Below are positions 12,530 to 23,367 of a stretch of DNA of 64,000 nucleotides, in pieces. The notes below the pieces were generated by a model. It ran no database searches, was not told where the DNA came from, and worked only from the letters and a program-made list of their open reading frames with translations. Source of the DNA: Dichotomocladium elegans (lineage: Eukaryota; Mucoromycota; Mucoromycetes; Mucorales; Lichtheimiaceae); the NCBI GenBank assembly GCA_025716815.1, contig JAIXMN010000011.1, positions 868,001 to 932,000 of the forward strand. Direction: 5' to 3'. Each line of letters starts with the position of its first letter. Position 1 is the first letter of the stretch. The position numbers were made by a program, and so were the translations under genes.

Positions 12530-13359
12530 CTATAAGCCAAGTCCCACCAGCGGGATCCACAAGAGGAGAGAGCTGAGTACGGGAATGACGAGGTTATCAT
12601 CCAAGCCAGCCGAGTCACCCAGGGCCTCAGAGAAACCTGCCACGAGACCACCATAGATAGTGTACAATGGAGCGTGGGTATGATTCATCAAGAATCCATA
12701 TGTCACAAGGCTGCCGACGAGCATGGCCCCGAATGACCCCGCGAGGGACTTGCGCCCAAACTTTGGCGTATACCGGCCCCACAACCTCCCAAAGATACTA
12801 GCCATGGGATCAGCCCATGATAAAAACATAATGGACATCGCAGCAATCTGTGGCGGAAACAAATAGAGGGAGAAGTTACAACCTTTTCGATGCAAAAAAG
12901 AAAAAAGATATATTAGTTGTGGTTTATCGCACATATGTTAGTCTTAAAAACCAAGATTGCTCTAGTTACCTGCGAGATAGTAAGCCACACCATTCACGCG
13001 AGATTTAACTTCGCTTTGCCGCATTAGCGGCCCAAGTACTTTGCAATACAGCACATTAAATCTGTCGGAAGAGAACCGCATCGCTTCCGTCGCTAAGACA
13101 ACGCTTAAGAAAGCGACAAGGAAAGGATATATATCCTCGCCTGTATAGCCGCGCTGGTATAGATAGATGACAATAAATCCTACGCTCATAAAGATTATCT
13201 TATTAAGCCTATTAAAAGTGATTATCTTTCCTGTATTGCGTTATTTTTACCAATAGAAAAATGGAACGCTTTGCGAGGAAGTTCCCAACTGCCCTGAGGC
13301 TGAATGTGTGCAAATCGCCGATCAACCTTAGTAAACGTCTTTTTCACTTGCACGGTCAT
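12530..13359 (-). CDS. DGK1: CTP-dependent diacylglycerol kinase (Dgk1-like, 223 aa)
   Basis: Three exons close in phase: 13251-13359, 12970-13179 and 12530-12882. The joined N-terminus reads WELPRKAFHFSIGFIVIYLY, matching the WEIPRK-LH-SIGF start of the Dgk1/dolichol-kinase fold. The family block FSSDRFNVLYCKVLGPLMR is followed by NGVAYYLAGC, and the CTP-binding type region FPPQIAAMSIMFLSWADPMA then GRLWGRYTPKFGRKSL. Several hydrophobic helices (LVGSLVTYGFLM, LVIPVLSSLLLWIPLVGL) make it an integral membrane protein, presumably of ER or nuclear membrane. The family converts diacylglycerol to phosphatidate with CTP as donor. It is shorter than yeast Dgk1 because the N-terminal tail is short. 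Confidence 0.85.
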
Positions 13360-14654
13360 AGTGAAAGATTCGGCGAGTGTGAATTATGTCGAATTAAAAA
13401 TCGTGAAAAAAGTAAGAAAAGAAATGTCTTAGGATTAGAGGCCGTGAAGTAGCCACGTTAAACGAATGTCGGTGTTTCTTCGGGAATAGTTTTTTCCCTC
13501 GCCATCCCCGACAGTCCGCCGCATTGTTCCCCCCCAGATAAAAGAGATAACACCGCGTTGGATCTAAATGAAGGATAGAGAGAGTCAATATTAGTAACAG
13601 CGATCGAGAAGGGAAAAATGAATTTGTTAGCTAACAAGAGATATAATCACCGCAGTACCGTCCAGCTCAATACCAAGATCTACGCATATATGCACCTGGC
13701 AATAACCAAGTTAGACGATGGGGGGGGATTAACTCCAAAGATATCGTCGCTCGCACGGGTATGTGCATTATCCCATTACCAAATAATGACCTCATGCTTT
13801 CATAAATATATCTGTTCGCCCATTACAGGCATAATGAAGCAAAGATAATGATCGCAGTCCCCTTGCTCGCATGTTAGATTGCTCTGTCTTCTTTCTTATA
13901 TTGTTTAGTGGCTGTAGGCGTTCGAAAGACAGTTGAGGTCTCATTGCTCCCAAGATTGTTGTTGCCGTTGATGGTGTCCTTTACTTGGGACCGTAAATAT
14001 TGCGAAGGTTCCTGGGATGGATCGCTATCAACTATACTATGTCGGCAGACTTTATGTCCCTATTACTGAAGTTGAGCCTTTTTAATAGCTAGTTGCATTG
14101 GTCATTTGTCAATCGGGGATGTCGTTTGGGCTACTTGAAGCCCCTCAAATCTTTGAAAAGTCTGCCCATAATTTGGAAATTAGGACGATCGACAAATTCT
14201 CGTCAGCGCGTTCGAGAATATTGGACTGTATGCTTTTCAATCGAGGAATATGCGAACACAGTCTGATTATACGTCATTTGCCACTTGGTAACATGCGTGG
14301 CAACATGTTTAGGATTCCCAATGCAAGATATGCGACCCGGATATTCTCTGTGGGATCAGATAAACTTGGAAGAAGAAAAAACTTGATTGTTCAATTGGGG
14401 AACCTCCTCAAGAGCCTCCAAGTTCCGCCTAGTATGATGACGGAGGGTAATGGCCCAAAAGGTCTAGAAGAATGTCTTGCCGCGTTCAATGCTATTTTGT
14501 TGACGTTCTTGATTGCGAACTCTTCCTCTATTTGTCTTTATGTCAAGCCCTCCACTCTCCCGCATTGGAACACCCTGATATATTGAAAAGACAGTACGTA
14601 TACGCCTATACACACACGCACCCATATACACCCACAGATGTTTATTTCTCTCTA
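13360..14654. other. Intergenic region with one transposon fragment
   Basis: Apart from the relic at 13735-13930 nothing is recognisable. The 162-residue open frame 14098-14586 starts at TTG, shows no domain and overlaps the 3' flank of the U2 A' gene, so I do not call it a gene. Confidence 0.45.
13735..13930 (-). mobile_element. Short relic of a Tc1/IS630-like DDE transposon
   Basis: The stretch containing GCATTATCCCATTACCAAAT is nearly the same as 18285-18300 and 58368-58388, and the following 150 bases align loosely with the same two places. On the minus strand the better copies encode the DDE motif GHYLVMDNA; here a 1-nt insertion interrupts it. It is a decayed fragment with no open frame. 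Confidence 0.6.
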
Positions 14655-15625
14655 TCATTTTGGTATATGTCCAGACTTGAGCAAGCGCTCTAACCTTGAA
14701 ATCTCATCAAGCGAGGTAGCCTGTTTAAGAGCTTCCTTGATCTTCAATTGTTCATCCTTGGTCAGGCTCACACCACCCTGACCAGCAGTGTTGAGCGCCT
14801 CGCCCACTTCGAATGTCTTCGTCTTCGTATCTGTGAGGGACTTGGCGAGTGCATTATCCTGGCCTTCAGAACTCTTGAATAATTCTGCGGCTTCCTTTCG
14901 CTCCTATCACCGAGACGATCTGCTCTGTGAGCGCATGAACCCCCACGTGCCTTCATTCCCCAGTCCCAGCCACCAGAGCATACCGCTTGCTTCACTTTGT
15001 TGAAATCAAGGACGCGCAATTGAGGCAACTTGTGGATCAAAAAAAGTCTGTAATATTGCTTTTTTGTCACGGGATTATCAATCAGTGAAAGATACGTCAG
15101 CCGCTTGCAGTGCGCCAGCGGTTCCAGATCGCCCAATTCTGCAATCGTGTTGTTGTTCAGTATAACGGTCGTCAGATTTGGCACAAACTCATTGAGATTC
15201 GATTCGATGCGGTTGATACGGTTGTTGGTCAGGTATAGGTGTTGAAGACGCACCATGCGAGGGAAATTGCCGAGGACACGCAAATCATTGTTAGTGAAAT
15301 CAATCGCGTCATTCAAGTCCTTTTTAGATTATACACACGTTTATGTTCTCGTTAATTACGACAAGCCCAAGGAAGTTTTATGTATATTCTATTTTTTCTT
15401 TTTTCTTTTTTTACCTTAGTGGCACCCAAGTTTTCAATGGCAGGTATTTTTAAATCTTCAAATAGATGAAAGGTTTTTCACGTCATTAAGCAATCGACAA
15501 CTAAATTCAAAAACATCCGTCCCCATCCTATGACTCGCTTTGTTACCTCTGAGCACAAGCTCGCGATCTTTGAGGGCATTAATGCGAGACACGGACTCAT
15601 TGATTAAGTCAGTAGTGAGCTTCAT
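14655..15625 (-). CDS. lea1: U2 small nuclear ribonucleoprotein A' (234 aa)
   Basis: Four exons close in phase: 15547-15625, 15415-15455, 14984-15319 and 14655-14903. The product begins MKLTTDLINESVSRINALKD and RELVLR, then KIPAIENLGATKDLNDAIDF, followed by leucine-rich repeats (LQHLYLTNNRINRI, LTTVILNNNTIAELGDLEPL, LTYLSLIDNPVT) and the capping segment KLPQLRVLDFNKVKQAERKE. Each block aligns with the conserved order of metazoan U2A' and yeast Lea1. The protein pairs with U2 B'' on stem-loop IV of U2 snRNA in the spliceosome. The C-terminus is a charged tail ending RLERLLKSGHIPK. Exon 2 is only 41 nt. Confidence 0.95.
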
Positions 15626-15739
15626 TTTATATTTAAAACAAAAAGGCAAAGCAGCCTGTCTTTCTTCTGATGCTTCGGTTGACGCGGCGGACCAAAAAAA
15701 AATTGAACAAGCGAAATGACTGAGAAAAAATTGAAAGAA

Positions 15740-17106
15740 TTACTGATTGCTTGTGATGAACCCGCAGAGCACGCGGCTTACGAGCTCGCCCAATACGTCG
15801 ATGCACAGACCGCCTTCCTGAACAAATAGTACCGGAATGTCTTGAGCATACTGGGCGATAGTTTTTCCAATCGAGTTGTAAGTGCTTTTGTTGATGATTT
15901 GCATTCCACCTGCAGGGTCCATGTGCCAGGTGTCTACGCCTAGAGAGACTACAATATATTTGGGGTGAAAACTCGCCAGTTTGGGCGAACGCAGAACATC
16001 AGCGAGGGTTTCCAAATAACTGGCGTCGTCGGTGGTTTTAGGATCTAGTGACACGTTCATGGTTAACCCGGCGCCAGGACCTGTTCCGATTTCCTCAGGC
16101 GAGCCTGTAAAATAAGGATAGTATCCGGGGTGCGCATGGAGAGACACGTAAAACACTGACGGATCGTCATAGAAGATGTTTTGAGTACCGTTGCCGCTAC
16201 GTAAGGTGTGTGTATGAGACCGAGTTATCTTCCAGAGGATCATGCTTACTGGTGAAAGTCGAGGTCGAGAATAAGCACATTTGACGGAGAAGGAGAAACA
16301 TTCACGAGATATTTGGTGGCGACCGCAGCGTTATTGATAAAACAGTATCCTAGCAACGTAGTCAGTGGTACTGTACCACCGCACTATGCTATGTACCTTC
16401 TCTTTTTTTCTATACCTCCAGCTACATTGCACGCGGCATGATGGCCTGGTGGTCGACAGAGTGCATATACTGCTTTTTGTCCATTTTCTACAATACGCTT
16501 CGCCGCAGCAATGGATACCTGTGCCGCAGCAAATGCAGATCGGTACGTGTCTGCAGAAGACCCGCGATAAGTCGAGCGGTTATTCCCCTTTTCATCGGAA
16601 AAGCTTTACCTTGAGTATAAGCAACCGAAAGGTCAAAATTATACAGGCCGAGCTTACCACGGACATGGAGCTTAGGATCCTGCTTCTTGTCATCGGTGCC
16701 TAGTAACATTCCTGGGTGGGCAAATGTCTCAGCAATAGCAGGTCCTGATTGGCCAACACGCGTCCATTCGACATAGATGGTCTTGAGAAATTGAATAAAA
16801 TCCGCATCATGGACGGCGAGGAGTAGCGTTTCGGCGTCCGCATTATCCGCATCACCACCTGCCGCACCCGACTCTTCGGGGGCAGCAGAAATCAAGCGAA
16901 ATAATTCCGGTTGCCTCTCAAGACTTGATTTGATAGCCAGGTACCGTGTAGGTGATTCTAGCGCCTTCAACGTGAGCATAATTATTCCTAACACCAGCAA
17001 GATATTGATATCCTTTACCTCCATATTGCTGGACCCTTCCGTTAGTCACTTCAAAAGGGGGGTCATGGAGCATACAATCTGGATGATGCACTACGTCTAT
17101 TATCAT
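15740..17106 (-). CDS. Histone deacetylase superfamily, acetylpolyamine amidohydrolase-like (375 aa)
   Basis: Five exons close in phase: 17019-17106, 16610-16957, 16416-16550, 16250-16349 and 15740-16196. The catalytic landmarks of the arginase-fold deacetylases are present: HHPDCMLHDPP at the start, ESPTRYLAI, YNFDLSVAYTQDTYRSAFA, CRPPGHHAA, GYCFINNAAVAT and LDLDFHHGNGTQNIFY (catalytic His pair and zinc Asp). The late block is SLGVDTWHMDPAGG, which resembles the SLGxDTFxxDP of acetylpolyamine amidohydrolases more than the GFDA of classical HDACs. Deacetylation of a small acetylated amine is therefore the preferred role, with lysine deacetylase activity as the alternative. No targeting signal is obvious. 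A tempting donor inside exon 2 (GTAAGC near 16659) is not used, because the following residues are conserved. Confidence 0.85.
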
Positions 17107-17679
17107 AATCAATTATGAGCACAGGAAACAAAAGAATAAGTTCCATAGCGAGTTGTAAGGCTTTAAAAAAAAAGATGCTGATGTGTAACCCGAGCGGGTA
17201 TAATACGTAACGCGTTTTCGGTCGAATCCGTTTAGATATTCACGGGGACCCAAAAAAGGACGAGGGTGTGCCATATCAGGCGCACCGCTACTTGTATATT
17301 TGTACAACTATAAGACCTGCTACACGACAGCCAGTCTGTTAGAATTTACTCAACGACTGCAGTGGATGACTCATGACTCTTCAAATGAGTCATGAAATAT
17401 CCAAAGGCACCTTGCGTAAACTTTCAATTATACAGATATTAAGTCAATAGAAGACATCGTTATCTATTGCTCCTGCAAGCTCTAAGCACCTCGTATCTCA
17501 TCTAAAGCATACCGGACCATATTCTCAGTACGTCGCCAAGTCACTTCTCGAGTCGTTGGACAATTAATTCTAGTGTTGCATTGCTGTCTGAAACCAATGC
17601 TATTCAATGCACATTCACCCCCGCCCACACAGCAATAGGAGTGGCGTTTTAATAACAGTCGGATAATGCCTGCGTCGAA

Positions 17680-18560
17680 TACTTTATTTTCAAAAATAAA
17701 TTTGGTAAGGGAGGAATATTATGTCGCATGGATAAATAAGGGTCAGAGACATACCCGTTAGTCAACAGAAATATCAGCCCCGTTCTTACTCTTTAACTTA
17801 TCCTGAAGATAGCTAGGTGTGTCATTGCGGTAACAATGGCGGAAGAGGGAGGAAAGGAAGGGTTGGAGGGAGGAACGAGGAGGGATCACGACGGACCAAC
17901 GACAGCACCAGCGGCAGAAGCATCGGCGGAAGCAGCGGAGGAAGCAGAGGAAGGCAAAAGCAACTCGACGAAGCCATAGTGGGAGACCTGCGCGGGTGCA
18001 ACCAAACCACGGTTCCACCCAAAGCCCATATCCTCTCCTCTCGAGGAACTTGAGTAAGGATGATATTTTTATCTGCACAGGATCCGGACTATTAGAACAT
18101 TGCAGAATGGAATAAGTCGGTATGATAGGGTAATCTATTGCGTTTTACTTTGCTCTTTATTACTGACCAGCACTACTCAGTCGGATTAGGTCCAGATGAA
18201 TATGGTGGAGGATAAGCACATCGATCTCCTCGACACTCGATGTATTTAGCGATATCCTCAGTCTTATGCATAGGTGCATTATCCATTACCAAATAATGGC
18301 CCTCCATTTATTTATACTTATCCATCTCTTCCATTATAGCCTTAAGGAAGCTGAGATAATGTCCAGTTACAGCTCCTCTGTTCGCAACATCAGATTGACC
18401 TGTCCTCTTTCTTTGCTTGTTTGGTCGCTGTGGGGAGTCTCAAGCTGATCTAATGATAAATATGGCTCTGGGGTCGTTTAGGCAGGATGCCATACTCTGA
18501 TCCCAAAAGTGACGTCGAGAAACACTTTGTGCCGTACCAATTCTGATTTGTGCATATGCA
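17680..18560 (-). mobile_element. Degenerate Tc1/IS630-like DDE transposon, copy A
   Basis: On the minus strand about 18310-18180 encodes GHYLVMDNAPMHKTEDI and CAYPPPYSSGPNPTE, the second Asp block and the PPYSP-LNPIE block of the Tc1/mariner-IS630 (DDE_3) transposase family, ending at a stop. Upstream the frame is broken. The segment 17690-18200, which lies 3' of the transposase, is also shared with copy B at about 57850-58260, so the homologous unit is larger than the transposase. I could not define terminal inverted repeats, so the limits are approximate. Confidence 0.7.
17836..18057 (+). pseudogene. Small open frame conserved with transposon copy B (internal stop)
   Basis: Reading + from the ATG at 17836 gives MAEEGGKEGLEGGTRRD, then an Ala/Glu-rich stretch, then STKP, an in-frame TAG at 17977, and WETCAGATKPRFHPKPISSP ending LEELE. 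The same frame in copy B (57992-58198) is open and shares the beginning and the end. The two differ in the middle by net 21 nt, which keeps the frame. The direction is opposite to the transposase. Product unknown. Confidence 0.4.
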
Positions 18561-20081
18561 CAGAATAGACAACTTTACTCGTTAAATCTCATATGAAGAC
18601 AAAGTCATATGCTATGTGCAGGTAGTGGATGGCAATGCTGATAGTATCATATTAACTGATATAACTCTGTATGTGCCGCGCGGGAAATGATCAGATCATG
18701 AAATTGGACGTTTGAAACGGACCACTATCCGTCATGGATACAACATTGTAATCAAACCTCTGAATATGCGAGGTGCATTATTTTCCTTTAACTTGCAGTT
18801 TGTTGCAGGACGACCATAGATCGGGATCGAGAATCGGTATTATCAATGGAAGTATTGCTGGCATTTTATGACCGAGGCAAAGACGTCGGTGAAGTTCGAT
18901 CAGTTCACTCTCCTCTTTGAGACACTCCAGAAGTTGCAGTCCGTAATATTCGAAGTTCTATCAAACTTCAGGTTGGGATTGGATTGTTTTGCATTATTGA
19001 GGTCGGAAAGCACGTAATTCTGGATACTTTACAGAATTCTATCCTTCCCCACCAAAAAAATGACCTTGTTTCGGACCGAGATGTAATATTGTAAAAAAAA
19101 TAGTCATGTGGATTTATCGGCATCTTTGCCTATAGGATGTCTTAGCTGCGAGCGATCGTCGGGATAAGTGTCGACACGTGGACATTGCCTTGCAGCGGTT
19201 AAATGAGTCGTCTCTGGGAATACTTTCATAGATGGCATGTACAGCTCATTCACATCATAGCAGAGATTGATCAAAGTTCTATATAGTAATGGGACCCAGA
19301 ATTGCAACTGACTTTGCATCGACTACAGGTACACTGATGACGGGGGATAGTATATCTGAGCAGTTCTTGATAATTTTGCCATAAAGATATGGGTAGAGCT
19401 CTAGGAGAATCTGGTATTTGAAGAGATTTTCCAAGTGTTCATCTAAAACATTGATTAATCAAAAGGATTTCCATAAATAAAGTCGCTCATTGCACCCTGA
19501 TAGTCTCTATCAAATCCAGTTTCCACTTTTGTTCCTGCGAATCAAAACTGCAATCTAACCTCTTTATTGCCTTCGTTCATCTGTACCCAGCACAAAAATT
19601 GGCCATCGGCCGCTTTGAGACATTATCAGCGACCAAACACACCAGCTTTTAATTATGAAAAGTAAGCTTCTCCGAACTAATACGCTGTATCGCGATTCTC
19701 ACAAGTTTCTCCTAAAATGGATTTATTTCTTGATTAACAACATACACTTTCGGTTTTGGCTTAGCCAATCTCGCCAACAAAGATTTCCGAGCTATCTTTA
19801 TAAATGATCAGATTCTTTAGATCCGGATGCATACAGAACTGTGCAAAGAAAAAATCACCACATTCCGCGCAGGAATCAGTTTGCCCAGGCGTTGTCGCGT
19901 AATAATTGAACAGTGTCACAAGGGTCCTAAAATGGTAGAGTGCGGGAAATAATAATGTGACCAGTGGAATTCAAAGCCAGCGATGGCAGATCGCTGTGAC
20001 GTCGTTGGCCCAGCGCCTGGCGGTGGCCTCCAAGGGAACGCTGCAGTCCGGTTTCCACACCAATCCTCCTCCAAACTCATC

Positions 20082-20679
20082 ATGGTGAGTGAATATAGCC
20101 TCATCGCCTGCATCTATACAACAATGCTACATAGCGATTGCAACTACAATCCACAAATTGAATGGATGGACTCATATGGGAATGGATATCCATGTATGTA
20201 GGGTAAACAGGCCGCTGCTCCCTCCTCCTCCTCCGGAGGCAAGAAGGCTAAGAAGGTATGGATACGATTTTGATTTGGAAGTTTTCAATTTCCTGACGGA
20301 TCCGTTCACCCTCGATTCTTTAGAAATGGTCCGCCAAGAAGGTCAAGGATAAGGCCAACAACTTGGTTGTCCTTGACAAGCCCACATACGAGCGCCTTTT
20401 CAAGGAAGTTCCCACCTATAAGCTTATTTCCCAGTCGGTGCTGGTGGATCGTCTTCGCTTGAATGGATCGCTTGCTCGTGTTGCTATCCGTGAGCTTGAG
20501 GCCCAGGGCCTTATCAAGCCCCTCGTTCGCCACCATGCTCAGATCATCTACAGTAAGTCGTCGCTTACGCATTGTTACTGTTCACCGTCAGTAACAATTT
20601 ATTCTAATTTTATCAACCCAAATCAGCTCGTGCCACTGGCGATGAGAAGAAGGCTGGCGATGAATCTGCCGAGGAGTAA
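20082..20679 (+). CDS. rps25: 40S ribosomal protein S25 (109 aa)
   Basis: Four exons: 20082-20084 (only the ATG), 20211-20255, 20324-20552 and 20627-20679, closing in phase to the TAA at 20677. The protein has the usual Ala/Ser/Lys N-terminus ending GGKKAKK, then KWSAKKVKDKANNLVVLDK, PTYERLFKEVPTYKLISQSV, LVDRLRLNGSLARVAIRELE and QGLIKPLVRHHAQIIYTRAT. This is the eS25 winged-helix protein of the small-subunit head. The first intron follows the start codon directly, a common place for introns in ribosomal protein genes; the alternative, a start further downstream, would lose the conserved N-terminus. It converges on the MOCS1 gene with 77 bp between stop codons. Confidence 0.95.
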
Positions 20680-20756
20680 TTTGACGGGAAAAAAAGCAAA
20701 ACGAAGTATTTTTGAATAAACTTTTTTTGTCATTCTTTCTCTCTCTTCCTTTCAAT

Positions 20757-22789
20757 TCAATCATCACCATCTGACCACTGCCACGATCCGCTCTTGCCAC
20801 CTGACTTCTCCACGACGCGGATGCCTTGGATTGTCATTTGTTTCGAGGAAGCTTTGCACATGTCATAAACTGTGAGCAAAGCCATGCTTGTGGCTGTCAA
20901 AGCCTCCATTTCGACGCCCGTCTTGCCCTGACACCTCACCACGGTCTCACATTCGACACGATCGCCTCTTGCGAGTCTCAGCTTGACATCAATATACCCG
21001 AGCAGCAGCGGGTGACAGAGCGGGATGAATTGATGAGTCGCCTTGGCCGCCTGGATACCTGCGATCTGGGCGACGCCAAGGACGTTGCCTTTCTTCGTCA
21101 TCCCTTCGTTCTCCTTAAGCAGCTTATAGGTAGTTGGTGGGAGTAAAATATGGCCGACTGCACGTGCTTCCCGGTGCGTGTCGCTCTTGTCCACCACTGA
21201 AACCATCCTTGCTTCACCAGTCTCGGGGTCCGTATGAGTCAACCGTTTGTTGTTGTCGGAGCAAGAAGAGTACCAGCGTCGGTTGGCGATGATGACTTTA
21301 TTAAGAAAGGCTTAGTGGAATCGAGGATGAAAAGGGTAACATAAAGAGTGGATGTATCGTTGTGGTTGTGTTCATCCGCCAATAAGGATCATCGGTCGGT
21401 TTTTTTGTGCCGCAAGCTCAAACATACCTGCGTGCTGCCGCTTCTTCTTCTGCACAGCCGCTCCAATTGACGCGAGGACCTCATTCTTGTCCTTGCCTTG
21501 CCGCAACATATCCCGGAGCGATACCTCTGTCTGCCCAAATAGACATACTTTGATGCTCCCGTCGGCCGTAATGCGCAATCTGTTGCAGGTGCCACAAAAG
21601 TGGTCTGTCATGGACGTGATAAAACCAATCTTGCCATGGTAACCAGGAACTTGATATGCCTTTTTCAACAAGATATTCCTCGTTAACCACCATAATGATC
21701 TTCGAATCACTTGGCCTCTTTTCTTCGTACCTTTGTGGTATCATTCAAATCGTCAGAGAGCTTGACCAGTCTCCCGAAACGGGATTCAATTCGGTCAATG
21801 AGCTCTCTGTAAGGGATCATTTTGTCTTTATTCCATCTGTTACCTTTATGATGAAGAAATATGTAAGAGAAAGCCAAAAGCAGACAGATCCAAGCATGAA
21901 TTATCCTTACCATCAAACGGCATATACTCGATAAAGCGGACGGTGATAGGATGGTCTTGGGTATATGCCACAAAATCCATCACCTGATCATCATTTATCC
22001 CACGCATTACTACGCAGTTAATCTTGACGGATCGAAAATTCAGTCTGAGTGCTTGCTGAATGGAGCCTAAAACGTTATCAAATCCTTTATTGCGCAAACA
22101 GGAACAATGAGCTCTCTTTTATCTCCTCCTCTAGCATCTGGTATCCAAAGACAAACTTACCTCGGCGTCGGGTCATAATTTCAAACATATTCTTGTCCAT
22201 AGTGTCCAAGCTGATGTTGAGTGAGTCGAGCCCTGCACTGCGAAGCATCGGCAATTTTCGTTTCAATGCGATACCGTTTGTTGTAATGCCAATGCTTTCT
22301 AAACCCTGAGATCGGAGCTGGTCGATGCCACTACAAATGTCGATGAGGTCGGGACGGACAGTAGGTTCTCCACCCGTGAGTCTAATCTTTGTAACGCCCT
22401 GTTCGACAAAGAGACGCGCAAGTGTCAAGATTTCGTTTGTGGTCAGGAGCTGATCGTTCGGTGTGAGTGGAACTCCTTCCTCGGGCATACAATAAGTGCC
22501 TACATATTGATTCCCATTTGTCATTATGTACAAATCCATGGACTCGTGTTCTTACATCGTAGATTGCACCGCTCGGTCAAAGATAACCGTAAGTACGTAT
22601 GTCTTCGGCCAAAGGTGTCAGTTAAAGCATTACCAGCCGACCTCGAAAGAAGAGGTTGCGTAGTTGTCGCTGCTTCCTGCATAGAGAACGAGAGTGCGTA
22701 TGTGGGTATGAAGTAATCCCCTCGTGGGATATTGTATTTACCTGAATTCCAGAAAAGCGCCTTATTCCTGATATAACTGGTCTTATCAT
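20757..22789 (-). CDS. MOCS1: MoaA-MoaC fusion, molybdenum cofactor step 1 (526 aa; MOCS1A-only form 360 aa)
   Basis: Seven exons close in phase: 22742-22789, 22556-22676, 22161-22499, 21911-22084, 21731-21843, 21428-21659 and 20757-21310. The N-terminal half is the radical-SAM enzyme MoaA/MOCS1A: C53-x3-C57-x2-C60 ([14 protein letters not shown]), [31 protein letters not shown], and the second cluster C287-x2-C290-x13-C304. The C-terminal half is MoaC ([53 protein letters not shown]). Together they make cyclic pyranopterin monophosphate from GTP. The start [16 protein letters not shown] looks like a mitochondrial presequence. If the intron 21311-21427 is kept, the frame ends in NRPMILIGG and a stop at 21372, the C-terminal double glycine known to matter for MOCS1A; if it is spliced, the fusion results. 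Confidence 0.93.
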
Positions 22790-23367
22790 ACTTCTATTGA
22801 GAAAGAGAGAGAGAGGCGGGAATATCCACATCGCAATCACATTTTGACTTCAGCTTTCCGTTTCGGGTTGTACAGCACAGGCGGACGGAACCGATATCCC
22901 TTTGTATTTGTTGCCTCAACCAATGAATCCCGCCCACTCTTTCCTGTTCATGTACCACCCGCAGAAGACAGTCAGCTATATGCTTTCCTGGGTCCTTTTG
23001 GCAACCACTCGAAAGCGATATTTGCGGAAATATCGAGGTATTTATATTTAAACCCGGCAATGCTTGCCAGATTTCTCTCTGAGGTTGCACAATAATAAGT
23101 ATAAAAAAAAGCGTCGATATCATTTTAGGATGCCTCTTTTGGGGATAATGAATTTCAAAGATTGAACGGGTGTTCTCGTCTGAAAAGAAAGCATTCTACT
23201 TCGGCCAGCGTTTGAATGGGCGACTTTGTGACCTGCGGAGGGTGGATTTGAAGAAGTAGAATGTCATAAGAGTCTAAAGGAACACGTTGGCTTTTTTTAT
23301 TTTTGTTCTTTTTTCTTCTCCTGTCTATCACTTTTTTTCTCCTCTTATTCTTTTATCCATAAATGAA
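22790..23367. other. Divergent intergenic region between MOCS1 and the K+ channel gene
   Basis: Presumably both promoters. Overlapping open frames on the two strands (22844-23095 + and 22794-23123 -) have no recognisable domain, and I reject them as genes. The last 60 bases before 23368 are T-rich. Confidence 0.45.

Larger units (their letters stand above)
17107..20081. other. Gene-free region dominated by transposon remains
   Basis: 17107-17680 shows nothing recognisable. The relic annotated at 17680-18560 follows. 18560-19900 has only short, unsupported frames (for example 19104-19319 minus), perhaps further decayed repeat. The last 150 bases are the promoter and leader of rps25. Confidence 0.45.

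Noticed and set aside
14098..14586. 162-residue open frame on the + strand
   Set aside because: Starts at TTG, has no domain and lies between a repeat relic and a convergent gene; chance frame.
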